Part shown: in pieces, positions 17,217 through 25,920 of the stretch | Position numbering within the stretch: position 1 is the first letter of the stretch | How the letters are laid out: each line of letters begins with the position of its first letter | NCBI RefSeq assembly: GCF_050281185.1 | Contig: NZ_JBNNWS010000001.1 | Coordinates: forward strand, 1-64,000 | Direction of reading: 5' to 3' | Origin: Heyndrickxia sp050281185 | Lineage (GTDB): Bacteria > Bacillota > Bacilli > Bacillales > Bacillaceae_C | Length of the DNA: 64,000 bases | Translations under genes and position numbers: made by a program | The notes under the pieces: model-generated | The model's database searches: none | What the model was told of the DNA's origin: nothing | Seen by the model: only the letters and a program-made list of their open reading frames with translations

Positions 17217-17701
17217 TACAAAAAGATAGTTGTATCTAAAATTTCAGACTTAAAATCTATCACTTCACCATTTCTATATTTAAACCTGTGATCATATGTA
17301 TGCGAATCGCTAAGCATCGTTTTTAAGAAATACTTCAAATTGGCCATGCCTAAATTTTCTGGATGGAGAACCCATGATATGTCTTTCCAGTCTAAGATTC
17401 CCTCATCTGTTTTTATTGGCGTATAATAATCATACGTTTCCGGTAGTTGAGCTACAAAAGCATACATGCCTCCGATATAGCTATCATCAACAGACCAGGT
17501 AACCGTCCCTTTGTATTCAGCATGGTCTAGTTCAATTCCTGTTTCTTCTTTTACCTCACGTAAAACCCCCTCTAAAGGAGTCTCGCCTTTCTCTATCTTC
17601 CCGCCAACCCCATTCCAAATCCCCATCCATACTGGATTCTCTCGATTAAGCATTAAGATTTTATCTCCTCTTTGTATAAAGCAAATGGTATATTTGTACA
17701 T
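17216..17701 (-). CDS. Nudix hydrolase (MutT/8-oxo-dGTP diphosphatase-like)
   Basis: This 161-residue enzyme has a complete Nudix box starting at GGKIEKGETP and running to REVKEETGIE (about 36-60), the metal-binding loop-helix that hydrolyses nucleoside diphosphate-X bonds. The opening TICFIQRGDKILMLNRENP and length resemble MutT/YjhB-like 8-oxo-dGTP diphosphatases, but substrate assignment within Nudix enzymes is unreliable. I chose ATG at 17701, after GGGGGAG, over a start 9 codons upstream. The stop codon straddles the end of a repeat insertion. A regularly spaced repeat array occupies its promoter region. Confidence 0.85.
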   Translation of the reverse strand: MYKYTICFIQRGDKILMLNRENPVWMGIWNGVGGKIEKGETPLEGVLREVKEETGIELDHAEYKGTVTWSVDDSYIGGMYAFVAQLPETYDYYTPIKTDEGILDWKDISWVLHPENLGMANLKYFLKTMLSDSHTYDHRFKYRNGEVIDFKSEILDTTIFL

Positions 17702-17737
17702 AGAATTGGTACTCCCCCTTTGAAACAATTAAGAATA

Positions 17738-17831
17738 TATCGGTCATTTCTTCTAATATATCGACCACATTTTTATTTTATCGGTCATATTTACTATTAT
17801 ATCGACCATTTCTCAATTATATCGGTAATAC
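17738..17831. repeat. Array of five alternating TATCGGTCA / TATCGACCA repeats
   Basis: Five 12-bp units start at 17738, 17759, 17779, 17800 and 17820, so the period alternates 21, 20, 21, 20 bp, close to two helical turns. Units 1, 3 and 5 carry CGGT; units 2 and 4 carry CGACC. Spacers are AT-rich and unrelated. The array fills the space between the Nudix ribosome binding site and the YitT terminator. Confidence 0.8.
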
Positions 17832-17848
17832 GCTAAAAAATCAGAAAA

Positions 17849-17896
17849 AAAAGCCTGTCCCAAATATAAATTGTATCTTTATATTGAGACAAGCTT
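17849..17896 (-). terminator. Intrinsic terminator of the YitT-family gene
   Basis: On the minus strand a long imperfect stem (AAAGCTTGTCTCAATATAAA pairing with a TTTATATTTGGGACAGGCTTT arm) is followed by T8. It lies directly after the stop codon at 17901. Confidence 0.8.
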
Positions 17897-17900
17897 TCCC

Positions 17901-18770
17901 CTATAACCTCTGTCCATAATATTTATCAAGTGAAAATCCTCTACCGAGTATTTCAGAAGCATTAATAAAAACGACAAATGCAGTTGGTATTTCTTGTTGT
18001 AACATTTTCTTTAATTCAACGGCTTCAGATTGCTCAGTTACACAAAGAATCATTGTTTTATTCTGGTTAGAGTAGCCGCCAACTGTTCGAATTTTTGTTA
18101 AGCCGCGGTCAATTCCATCACGAATCATTTCTTGTACTTTTTCTTCTTCTTCTGTAATGATCAATATCAGTTTGGTTGCTGAAGTTCTAAGTTGGACAAT
18201 ATCAATTACTTTACTTGTAACATAAATACACATTAGGGCGAAAAGTGTTAGTTCTAAATTAAAGACAATCAATGACGCAATAACAACAAATCCGTCTACA
18301 ATCAATTGACAGTACCCGCTTGATAGGCCAGTGAACTTTTTGACAATTTGCGCAATCGCTGCAGTACCACCGGTAGAACCATTCCCCTTATACACGATCC
18401 CAAGACCAACACCTAGAACAATCCCGCCATATAAAGACCCTAAAAAAGGATTTGTCACGGTATATGGAATATTGGCACTCAACCATATGACAAATGGTAC
18501 ACAAAAAGTACCGACTAACGTTTTTCCGCTAAAATCTTTCCCCATTGTTATCCATCCGATGATGAATAAAGGAATATTAATTAAAAATTGCATATAAGCT
18601 GGGGGAAATCCATACAATTCATGTAAAATTGTACTTACTCCTGATATACCACCCGCTGCAAGCTTAGACGGTAATAGAAACATATTATAGGACAATCCTA
18701 CAAGTATAGCACCAATTATAACTAGAAAATACTCTTTCATCACGCGTTTCTTGTTGTGGTGTTCCTTCAA
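17901..18770 (-). CDS. YitT family membrane protein (DUF161/DUF2179)
   Basis: This 289-residue protein has five or six N-terminal membrane helices, including the family words GGISGVSTIL near 41-50 and GNGSTGGTAAIAQI near 131-144, and a cytoplasmic C-terminal DUF2179 domain (about 215-280; TEEEEKVQEMIRDGIDRGLT). The family's function is unproven. The start is uncertain: TTG at 18770 has AAAGGA about 12 bases upstream, and ATG at 18740 is an alternative without a good site. It is a single gene with its own terminator. Confidence 0.85.
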   Translation of the reverse strand: MKEHHNKKRVMKEYFLVIIGAILVGLSYNMFLLPSKLAAGGISGVSTILHELYGFPPAYMQFLINIPLFIIGWITMGKDFSGKTLVGTFCVPFVIWLSANIPYTVTNPFLGSLYGGIVLGVGLGIVYKGNGSTGGTAAIAQIVKKFTGLSSGYCQLIVDGFVVIASLIVFNLELTLFALMCIYVTSKVIDIVQLRTSATKLILIITEEEEKVQEMIRDGIDRGLTKIRTVGGYSNQNKTMILCVTEQSEAVELKKMLQQEIPTAFVVFINASEILGRGFSLDKYYGQRL

Positions 18771-19005
18771 ATCATTTCAAGTCCTTTCTCTTTTATAATC
18801 GGTATTAAACTAAGCATAAAAAAATAGCCCAATTTTGGCTATGGAAAAAAATATATATACCTACTTTATTTTAATTTTGTTAGATGGGTATGTCAATTTA
18901 ACGATAATGTTTATGGTGAAGAAAGTTGATTAGATAGCCGGTTAACTAAGTAAAATAATAGGACAGGGTATTATAGCTTAACACCCTGTAAAAGTCTTCC
19001 CTTCA

Positions 19006-20295
19006 TTAAATATAGCTTCTATTTTTTTGATCAAGTAATTTTATTCCTTCTTGTAAATCGATATCTTCAAAAATATGCTTTGGTGTCCATGGGATATAAA
19101 TATTTGGTTTTATTCCAACACCTGTCATTCCTTCGCCCTTATCTATTCTTGAAAGTCTAGAGGTAGGGTACCAGAGTTCAAATAGGTCGTTCCATTTCAT
19201 AATGGCAAGATTTGCGTAATCATTTAAACCTGCTGTTGGTCTACCAATCACGGTTACTTTTGAAGATCGTTTGCATATTTCCACAAAGGAATCCCCCGAG
19301 CTCCCGCATGTTGTGTCTGTTAAAACGATGATATCTTTCGGATTCGTTCTTCCTTGTATTACTGTATTTTCTTCTATATCAGAGAAGTCAAATTGTACAA
19401 ACCCTTTTCCTCTATTCTTCTCCCATTCTCGCATAAAAATACTGTAAATTTTCCTTGTTTCCTCATCCTCTATTTCTGATAAAGCATCTTTGAAATATTT
19501 AGTCTCCAATTCATACGTTCGTTCTGTACAATTAATTAGCATGTGTTCTCCATCTTCAAGATTTAAGTTCACTAATCGATCTTCAAATATATATGGAAGC
19601 AAACTGAAATATGAGGAATCACTGCCGCCATAATTAACCCTAACATCGATAATTAATTGTATACAGCTATCCAGTTCTTCTTTATACTCGTTCAATAACT
19701 GTACTATCGCATCCGGATTTGAGAAATCAGTTAAGGTCATTAATAATATTTTTTCTTCTAGCTTTTCAATCGTGTATTTTGGTATATATGGATCCTTCTC
19801 AAATTTTTTTAATTCTAGAATGCTTTTATGCCCATTCTCGTCAACTAATTCACAAAAATTATATTGTTCTAGAATAGGAGACCAACGTTCTCTTTCCGCA
19901 GTATTTTCTAATAATGTTCTTTTATGCTTATTTACCAAGTCTAGGATTGGTATATTATCAAGTGATACAATTGCTTGCCCTTTCTTGACTCTTGTTTCCT
20001 TCCCAACTTCAGTAATAAATAAACTGCTATCAAATCTCCTAACCTTAAATCCAATATCATACCGCTTTTCATCACTATTTGACGATAGCTTGAAATACAT
20101 ATGGTGATCCTTATAATCTAATAAATAATCTTGAACAATCTCTACAAACTTTGTTGGGGTTAATTCCTTTTTTTCTTCTAAAATACGTATTTCTTTCAAA
20201 TATTGTTCAGGATTATCCCACCCTTTTTTATCCAAACAGCCTGAATAGTCATGGTGAGTGATTGATACGACCTCTTGAAAAATTTCGTAATACAT
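19006..20295 (-). CDS. S41 family peptidase-like protein
   Basis: This 429-residue protein ends in a tail-specific-protease/CtpA-like domain (about 180-400). The block IQLIIDVRVNYGGSDS corresponds to the conserved substrate loop, and LTDTTCGSSGDSFVE contains the likely catalytic serine. There is no signal peptide or clear PDZ motif, so it is probably cytoplasmic, unlike secreted CtpA/CtpB. ATG follows GGGGGAG. A weak hairpin at 18963-18989 (ACAGGGT/ACCCTGT) follows the gene. The substrate is unknown, and neighbouring genes do not suggest one. Confidence 0.8.
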   Translation of the reverse strand: MYYEIFQEVVSITHHDYSGCLDKKGWDNPEQYLKEIRILEEKKELTPTKFVEIVQDYLLDYKDHHMYFKLSSNSDEKRYDIGFKVRRFDSSLFITEVGKETRVKKGQAIVSLDNIPILDLVNKHKRTLLENTAERERWSPILEQYNFCELVDENGHKSILELKKFEKDPYIPKYTIEKLEEKILLMTLTDFSNPDAIVQLLNEYKEELDSCIQLIIDVRVNYGGSDSSYFSLLPYIFEDRLVNLNLEDGEHMLINCTERTYELETKYFKDALSEIEDEETRKIYSIFMREWEKNRGKGFVQFDFSDIEENTVIQGRTNPKDIIVLTDTTCGSSGDSFVEICKRSSKVTVIGRPTAGLNDYANLAIMKWNDLFELWYPTSRLSRIDKGEGMTGVGIKPNIYIPWTPKHIFEDIDLQEGIKLLDQKNRSYI

Positions 20296-20444
20296 ACATT
20301 CTCCCCCTATACAAAATAAGTAAAAAACCCGTCATTTAGACAATTCGTTGTTTATTTCAAAATACCTTTATAAAAGTCATCTAGTTAGATATATCTGGTT
20401 CCTACTGTGATCACAGATCCCGTTGACCCGAGTTTAAAGCAAAA

Positions 20445-20484
20445 AAAGAGCCAGACACCCATGATCATGGTGTCTGACTCTTTT
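20445..20484 (-). terminator. Intrinsic terminator of the degV-like gene
   Basis: The minus strand reads AAAAGAGTCAGACACCATG then CATGGGTGTCTGGCTCTTTTTTT, a long stem with one or two mismatches followed by a T run, directly after the stop at 20488. Confidence 0.85.
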
Positions 20485-20487
20485 AAA

Positions 20488-21330
20488 TCACTCTGTATAA
20501 TACATAAAACCGATAGCTCCCGCCCCGGTATGTGTACTAATAATTGGAGTGGTTACTTCAATTTCGATATTTTCATAACCAGTTGCACTTATTATTGCAC
20601 TTTTTAATTTGGAAACAAGTTCAGAAGCTTCTGCATGGGCAATTCCAATACTTTTTATCGTTTTCCCCATTGCATCTTCAACTAAACTTTTAACTAAATA
20701 CTTCACAACCTGCGTATGACTTCTCGCTTTAGCTACTGGATTATACACTCCGCCTTCCAATGAAGCAATTGGTTTAATGTTTAATAAAGAGCCGAGCAAA
20801 GCTTTTCCTTTGCCAATTCGCCCACCTTTGGCAAGGTTATCAAGCTTTTCAACTACTACAAAAAGCCTTGTTTGTGTTCGAATGGTCTCCAGCCTACTTA
20901 AAATTTCTTCTAAGCTTTTCCCCATTTTTGCCATAATAGCTGCTTCAATCACTTGGAATGACAACGCTTTCGAAATAAATCTTGAATCTACCACTTTCAC
21001 ATTTGTTTTTGAAAGTGCTGCAGCGTTTTCAGCAGATTGAACAGTCCCACTCATTCCACCTGTCATATGAATAGACAAAACGTCGTACCCTTCGTTTCCT
21101 AAACGATCATATAGCTCTAAAAATACACCAACTGGAGGCTGAGAGCTTTTTGGCAGCTCAGTAGATTCACTCATTTTTTGAATAAATTCAGTGGGAGTTA
21201 TATCTATACGATCCAAATATGTTTCCCCATCAATAAACAAGGATAAAGGAACCACTTCAATTCCATACTTTTCAATCGATTCATAAGACATATCAGCCGT
21301 TGAATCGGTCACCACTTTAATTTTCCGCAT
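20488..21330 (-). CDS. DegV family protein (fatty-acid-binding, FakB-like)
   Basis: This 280-residue cytosolic protein has the full DegV layout: KVVTDSTADMS at the N terminus (fatty-acid carboxylate site), SSQPPVG near 63-69, SIHMTGGMSGTVQSA near 86-100, and VEKLDNLAKGGRIGKGKALLG. Family members (FakB) present fatty acids to the kinase FakA. Its fatty acid preference is not readable. A clear AAAAGGGG site precedes ATG. It is monocistronic, with a terminator right after it. Confidence 0.92.
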   Translation of the reverse strand: MRKIKVVTDSTADMSYESIEKYGIEVVPLSLFIDGETYLDRIDITPTEFIQKMSESTELPKSSQPPVGVFLELYDRLGNEGYDVLSIHMTGGMSGTVQSAENAAALSKTNVKVVDSRFISKALSFQVIEAAIMAKMGKSLEEILSRLETIRTQTRLFVVVEKLDNLAKGGRIGKGKALLGSLLNIKPIASLEGGVYNPVAKARSHTQVVKYLVKSLVEDAMGKTIKSIGIAHAEASELVSKLKSAIISATGYENIEIEVTTPIISTHTGAGAIGFMYYTE

Positions 21331-21418
21331 TAATTAACCCCTTTTAGAAAGCTTATTTGTAGTCTTAACGAGTTACACTAAGTCCTATTATATACTAAAC
21401 ATAACTGTAAACTAAATA

Positions 21419-21470
21419 GGGTGTCAGGAAGCAAATATGGACATTTGTCCACAATTGATTTCTGACACCC
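21419..21470. terminator. Hairpin with GGGTGTCAG/CTGACACCC arms
   Basis: Perfect 9-bp arms lie at 21419-21427 and 21462-21470, with an inner GACA-TT-TGTC. It lies upstream of degV and downstream of the repeat at 21500. Similar TGTCAGG-type arms recur in other hairpins of the window (20445, 62199), so this may be a dispersed terminator-like repeat rather than the terminator of a nearby gene. Confidence 0.5.
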
Positions 21471-21499
21471 ACATAAATTTACTCTATTATCTTTAGAGG

Positions 21500-21698
21500 A
21501 GGCTGTTTTCGTATAGATTGTTGCTTTTCGTAAATAGCTCTAATCTTTAAATAAATAGGCTTCGTGCTCTTTTCATCATCCCATACCCATTATGAAAGTA
21601 GTAAATAACCGTAAAAATCCTACTAGATATTTACTGCGTAAAATCTCTGCCGATTTTTACTTTGTTGCAGAAAGCAACAATGTTTCAGAAAAGAGCCT
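21500..21698. mobile_element. MITE-like repeat, family 1, AT-rich core (copy B)
   Basis: The ends are AGGCTGTTTTCGTATAG and, inverted, AGGCTCTTTTCTGAAAC. The flanks TAGAGG and TAGAGA differ at one base, a probable 6-bp target duplication. The core contains the hairpin words CGTAAAAATCC and GCCGATTTTTAC shared with copies at 23152, 46218 and 52362. It lies 15 bp past the stop codon of the metallo-beta-lactamase-fold gene. Confidence 0.75.
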
Positions 21699-21712
21699 TA
21701 GAGAGACAACCA

Positions 21713-23131
21713 TTAAGCTTTCTGAATGTTATTCTCCTTCAATACATAAGTCACTCCATATTCAGGCATTAGCTGACGTCCGTGGTCTGGGACTAGTCGT
21801 TCTGGACTAAAGCTATGAAGTGGAATTAACGTTTTCGGATTCAATGTTTCTAATACATATTTCAAATGTGATGGGATTGCATGTCCACCAGTACCTACAT
21901 AATAACGTTCTAAATCTATAAGTTTTAGAAACTTCATCAAATTGTGGTATGCTGGATCATAATCTCCGAGTGGCATTCCGTTAGAATGGAGATATGCTCC
22001 ATTTTTGATATTTAAATCTAATAGCTCCAATGAATTTTCATACGAATTTTGCAGGAAAAAGGAAGCTGGTTTCTCATTAATGACTGCTGAATCAACGGTT
22101 TTGAAGCGTGCTAACAACTCTTTCTTCCATGAAGGCAAAGTCCCATTTGCTTGTTCTGCTTTCGTTTTAGCTGATAAATAAATGGAGAAATCGGCTTCAT
22201 CCAAAAATTGATCCACCAAAAACGCTGTTTCCGGTTCGAACACAACGGTGCGATGACTTTCACTACCGACTTTTACTATACCTTCAAGACGATCAATATT
22301 CCGATGATAAATGTTAAAAAGACCTAATCCTGATGTACTATTTAAAATAGTTGCCATTTCCTGTACAATCCCTGTTTCCGTCACAAGATTTTCGGGAAGT
22401 GTGCTATCTGCTATTAAAGGGTCTTTGTTTTCTTCGATACTGCGAAGAGTTGTTCCTTCCATGATTAAAACATCAAATTCAAGCTCTTTAGCCTTATTAA
22501 TTGCCGCTTCGATTCTTTCAGGATTTTTCCCATGAAGACGAAAATCACCTGTATAAAGAAGTGCTCCATCAGGTGTTTGAATGTGGAAAGCACATGCTCC
22601 GAGCACATCGTGATCAATACAGATTGGTGTGATACGAATTTCTCCAATTTGAAAGGTTTCACCATAATGACAAGCATTGAAATCAAGTTTGTGACCAGGA
22701 ACACCTTCTCCAATCACTTCTAGTGCATGATATAAATCAATCGAATCCTTTGTCATATAGACAGGGATTTCTGGTGATAGCATCCCCATTCCCCCCATAT
22801 GGTCCAAATGAAGGTGGGAAATAATAACCCCAGTTTGACGAGAATCTTTTCCTGCAGGGATAAGCCCTTCAATATCTTTAATATCTTCTTCTTGATAAAT
22901 TCCATCAATAGAAGGAACCAATCCTAGCTTGACATAATCATGGACAATACGACTGTTTCTCGTTTTTATGTATTCATCAAAAACATTTGCCCCAGGATTA
23001 AAGATTAAACCAAAGTCAAATATTACACGTGAATCTTTATAATCAACCGTTACGATTGTTCCACCAATGGTACGTAAGCCACCCCAAAAACGGATACGTG
23101 TATTTTCTAGTGTTGCTACCATATTAATCAT
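21713..23131 (-). CDS. Metallo-beta-lactamase fold hydrolase (RNase J-like)
   Basis: This 472-residue protein has the zinc-binding motif ISHLHLDHMGG (about 103-113), a downstream TGDFRLHG with the metal aspartate, and a late H in LIPLHSFSPE. The overall plan (beta-lactamase domain interrupted by a helical domain) recalls RNase J and related beta-CASP-like enzymes, but I cannot confirm nuclease activity. ATG at 23131 follows GGAG; ATG at 23122 is also possible. The gene is flanked on both sides by family 1 repeats (21500-21698 and 23152-23359), the upstream one ending only a few bases before the ribosome binding site. Confidence 0.8.
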   Translation of the reverse strand: MINMVATLENTRIRFWGGLRTIGGTIVTVDYKDSRVIFDFGLIFNPGANVFDEYIKTRNSRIVHDYVKLGLVPSIDGIYQEEDIKDIEGLIPAGKDSRQTGVIISHLHLDHMGGMGMLSPEIPVYMTKDSIDLYHALEVIGEGVPGHKLDFNACHYGETFQIGEIRITPICIDHDVLGACAFHIQTPDGALLYTGDFRLHGKNPERIEAAINKAKELEFDVLIMEGTTLRSIEENKDPLIADSTLPENLVTETGIVQEMATILNSTSGLGLFNIYHRNIDRLEGIVKVGSESHRTVVFEPETAFLVDQFLDEADFSIYLSAKTKAEQANGTLPSWKKELLARFKTVDSAVINEKPASFFLQNSYENSLELLDLNIKNGAYLHSNGMPLGDYDPAYHNLMKFLKLIDLERYYVGTGGHAIPSHLKYVLETLNPKTLIPLHSFSPERLVPDHGRQLMPEYGVTYVLKENNIQKA

Positions 23132-23151
23132 CCTATCATCTCCATAGTATA

Positions 23152-23359
23152 AGGCTATTTTCGCAGAGATTGTTGCTTTTCGGAAAAGATTTTCAGTTTA
23201 GAATAATTTTGGAGACGTGCTCTTTTCCCTATACAATAAGTCTTTCATTCAAACTGGAAGATAAATTAGAATCGTAAAAATCCTAATAGATATTTACTAC
23301 GTAAAATCTTTACCGATTTTTACTTATATTAAAAACAACAAAGGTTACGAAAAGAGCCT
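23152..23359. mobile_element. MITE-like repeat, family 1, AT-rich core (copy C)
   Basis: This 208-bp element has ends AGGCTATTTTCGCAGAG and, inverted, AGGCTCTTTTCGTAACC. It is flanked by a perfect 6-bp duplication AGTATA (23146-23151 and 23360-23365). The core has the CGTAAAAATCCTAATAG and CGATTTTTAC hairpin. It lies between the binding-protein gene and the metallo-beta-lactamase-fold gene, and must separate the latter from any promoter further upstream. Confidence 0.85.
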
Positions 23360-23413
23360 AGTATAAAGAAGGGAGCCTTTTGACAGGTCCCCCTTTTCCT
23401 TCTTTATAATTGA

Positions 23414-24745
23414 TTATTTACTTGCCTTATCCACTGCATCTTGTGCAGATTTTTCAGCATCCTGTAATCCTTGATCAACTGATTTTTGACCAAGTAAAAC
23501 AGCTTGAATTTCTGAAAATAACGCATCGTTAACACCAGATTTTCCTTGAATATGTGGATCATAATAACCAGCATCAAATTGTTGAACAGCCACACCATAT
23601 TCCGGAGTCTTCCCAACGAATTCTTTCCATTCAGGGGTATCTAATGCAGATGTACGAACTGGAACATATCCAGTTGCTTTAGCCCAACGAGCAGTTTGCT
23701 CTTTGCTTGTTAAAAATTTCATATATTCCCATGCAGCAAGCTTCTCGTCATCAGTTGCGGAAGAGAAGATTGCTAGGTTCGTACCTTGAAAGGCAGTAGC
23801 TGCTTCTTTTCCTTTTGGAAGTGGAGCCGCAGACCAGTGGATTTTTCCTTCTGCTTCTTTTGCAACAAAGGAAAGTCCTGCAGATGAACCAACGTACATA
23901 GCCACATCACCGCGACCAAATGGACCAGACATATAACCATCTTCACCAGCTAGGCGAGCAGTCCCATCGGATACCATACCATTTAAGAAATTAAGTGCAT
24001 CTTTAGCTTCTGGAGTATTAATAGTCACTTTATTTTCTTTTTCATTAATTGTTTGTCCCCCAGCTTGACGAACATAAGTAGGGAAAGAAAGTCCAATTGA
24101 GTTTTCAAATCCGATTCCAACAACTTTTTTATTGCCATCTTTTTTGGTTAACTTTTTAGCTGCATCTTGAAACTCATCCCAAGTAGTAGGAACCTTTACA
24201 TTATTTTCTTTGAACATATCAGTGTTGTAGTATAGGATTTCTGTACTTTTGTTAAATGGAACACCATAGTATTTTCCGTCCCATGTATTTGCATCACGGA
24301 AAACAGAAACAATATCATTTAGCTCTTCGTCTGACCAGCCATGATTTTTATCTTTGATATAAGGTGTTAAATCTGTAATTAAATGATTTTGAATGTATTG
24401 TGTCATCCAATCTTCATATGCTTGAGCCATTACAGGTGAATTATGTGCCTTTGCAGCGGCCATTAGTTTTTGGGATAAATCATTATAAGCACCTTGGTTT
24501 ACAAGTTTTACAGTAATATTCTTTTGCGATTTATTAAAATCATCTGTCATTGCTTTTAATGTGTCTTCAAGATTGCCAGACATCGCATGCCAAAACTCAA
24601 TTGTAACTGGTTTTGTTAGTTTTTCAGGAATTTTAGCTTCGTTAGAACTACCTTTTGACTCGTCTTTTTTAGTTGTGTTTGAGCATGCAACTAAACTGAA
24701 TGCGAAAACACTGACAAGACATAGCAATAAAAACTTTTTCATCAT
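23414..24745 (-). CDS. ABC transporter extracellular solute-binding lipoprotein (UgpB-like)
   Basis: This 443-residue lipoprotein has a signal peptide ending in the lipobox LVAC, then a family 1 (maltose/glycerol-3-phosphate type) binding fold starting VTIEFWHAMSGNLE. That opening and AYEDWMTQYI resemble UgpB, which binds glycerol-3-phosphate or its diesters. A sugar ligand cannot be excluded. ATG at 24745 or 24742 follows GGAGG; the longer reading frame lacks a site. It is the last gene of an importer operon in the order ATPase, permease, permease, binding protein. Confidence 0.85.
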   Translation of the reverse strand: MMKKFLLLCLVSVFAFSLVACSNTTKKDESKGSSNEAKIPEKLTKPVTIEFWHAMSGNLEDTLKAMTDDFNKSQKNITVKLVNQGAYNDLSQKLMAAAKAHNSPVMAQAYEDWMTQYIQNHLITDLTPYIKDKNHGWSDEELNDIVSVFRDANTWDGKYYGVPFNKSTEILYYNTDMFKENNVKVPTTWDEFQDAAKKLTKKDGNKKVVGIGFENSIGLSFPTYVRQAGGQTINEKENKVTINTPEAKDALNFLNGMVSDGTARLAGEDGYMSGPFGRGDVAMYVGSSAGLSFVAKEAEGKIHWSAAPLPKGKEAATAFQGTNLAIFSSATDDEKLAAWEYMKFLTSKEQTARWAKATGYVPVRTSALDTPEWKEFVGKTPEYGVAVQQFDAGYYDPHIQGKSGVNDALFSEIQAVLLGQKSVDQGLQDAEKSAQDAVDKASK

Positions 24746-24879
24746 TGTGCCTCCAAATGTTGATATTTTTTTATGTAAAATAAATCCCAAAAGATATGTT
24801 CTTTACAGTCGACAAAAGAATAAATAAACTAGTTTGACATTTGAACAGGTTCTAATAGGACTTATTTCCATCCAAATTC

Positions 24880-25704
24880 TTAACCTTTAATTCCTGCTTT
24901 TGCAACACCTTCAATAATATACTTTTGCAGGATCAAATATAAAATAATCATTGGTAAAATAATCATTGTTGAAGCAGCCATTAACAATTCATAAACCGTC
25001 CCTGTCTCAGTACTAAATGATGTTAGTCCTACAGGTAAAGTTCTCATTTCTTTAGAATTAGTTGCGATTAATGGCCATAAAAATGCGTTCCAACTGCCAA
25101 TTGCTTTTAATAATGCAATTGTAATTAGTGCTGGTTTTGCCAATGGGACCATAATCGACCACAAAAATCGAAAGTCACTACATCCATCTATTTTAGCAGC
25201 ATATGAAAGTTCCTTTGGAATCCCCAAAAAGAATTGCCGTAATAAGAAAATAGAAAAAATACTTGCGAGCCACGGAACAATCAATGCTTCATAATGATCA
25301 ATCCAGCCCAGATTTACTAATGTAACAAAGTTAGGTATTAATAGCACCTCACCTGGCACCATCATCGTACCGAGTAAAATAGCAAAGATAATTTCTTTTC
25401 CGTAAAATTGAATTCTACTGAAAGCGTATGCTGCTAAAATTGTTGTAATCAACTCACCAATTGTGCTTAGAACTAGTACAATGACACTATTTAATGTATA
25501 GCGTCCAAAAGGTGCTGCCTCCCACGCTTTCACAAAATTATCCCAATGGAAAGTGGACGGAATCCATTTCGGAGGCATCATCATTACTTCATTCGATGCT
25601 TTAAGAGATGTACTGATCATCCAAACAAATGGAAGAAGCATCAATATTCCACCGATTATTAACAGTAAATATACAAAGCTTTTAGAAAGTGCTTCTTTTG
25701 GCAT
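24880..25704 (-). CDS. ABC transporter permease (UgpE/MalG-like)
   Basis: This 274-residue inner-membrane permease has six helices (starting near 10, 75, 105, 140, 185 and 245). The conserved EAA loop, which docks the ATPase, reads YAAKIDGCSDFRFLWSIMVPLAKPA. Its length and N-terminal single-helix design are typical of the MalG/UgpE half of CUT1 importers. It is followed by the binding-protein gene. A family 1 repeat separates it from the partner permease gene, so its transcription may depend on read-through of that repeat. Confidence 0.87.
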   Translation of the reverse strand: MPKEALSKSFVYLLLIIGGILMLLPFVWMISTSLKASNEVMMMPPKWIPSTFHWDNFVKAWEAAPFGRYTLNSVIVLVLSTIGELITTILAAYAFSRIQFYGKEIIFAILLGTMMVPGEVLLIPNFVTLVNLGWIDHYEALIVPWLASIFSIFLLRQFFLGIPKELSYAAKIDGCSDFRFLWSIMVPLAKPALITIALLKAIGSWNAFLWPLIATNSKEMRTLPVGLTSFSTETGTVYELLMAASTMIILPMIILYLILQKYIIEGVAKAGIKG

Positions 25705-25729
25705 CCTGGTATAGTCCTCCTTCTATTCA

Positions 25730-25920
25730 TGGCTGTTTTCGCAAAGAACGGAAAAATCCTACTACTGATTTTTCCTTGTTGCAATTTCGTACAAGGTGCA
25801 AAATCCTAATATTTTCTGAAGTCCGGGCATCTTTTCTTTGAAAAATGACGCTTTTTCAATTTTTTATGCGATATAATTAAGATTTTCGACTCAAAAGCAA
25901 CAACTATTAGAAAAGAGCCT
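25730..25920. mobile_element. MITE-like repeat, family 1 (copy D)
   Basis: The ends are GGCTGTTTTCGCAAAG and, inverted, AGGCTCTTTTCTAATAG with a GTTGTTGC continuation. No clean target duplication is visible (TATTCA versus TAGTAA). It sits exactly between the two permease genes, and its last base forms part of the TAA stop codon of the upstream one. The core includes GGGCATCTTTTC, shared with the repeat at 52362. Confidence 0.75.

Noticed and set aside
17005..17229. 74-codon open frame inside the repeat at 16987-17216 (and its counterpart at 43191)
   Set aside because: The frame is not preserved between the two repeat copies, and the DNA is explained by palindromic arms; no start signal.
17738..17831. 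The alternating array as a CRISPR
   Set aside because: Units are 12 bp and spacers only 8-9 bp, far too short, with no cas genes nearby.
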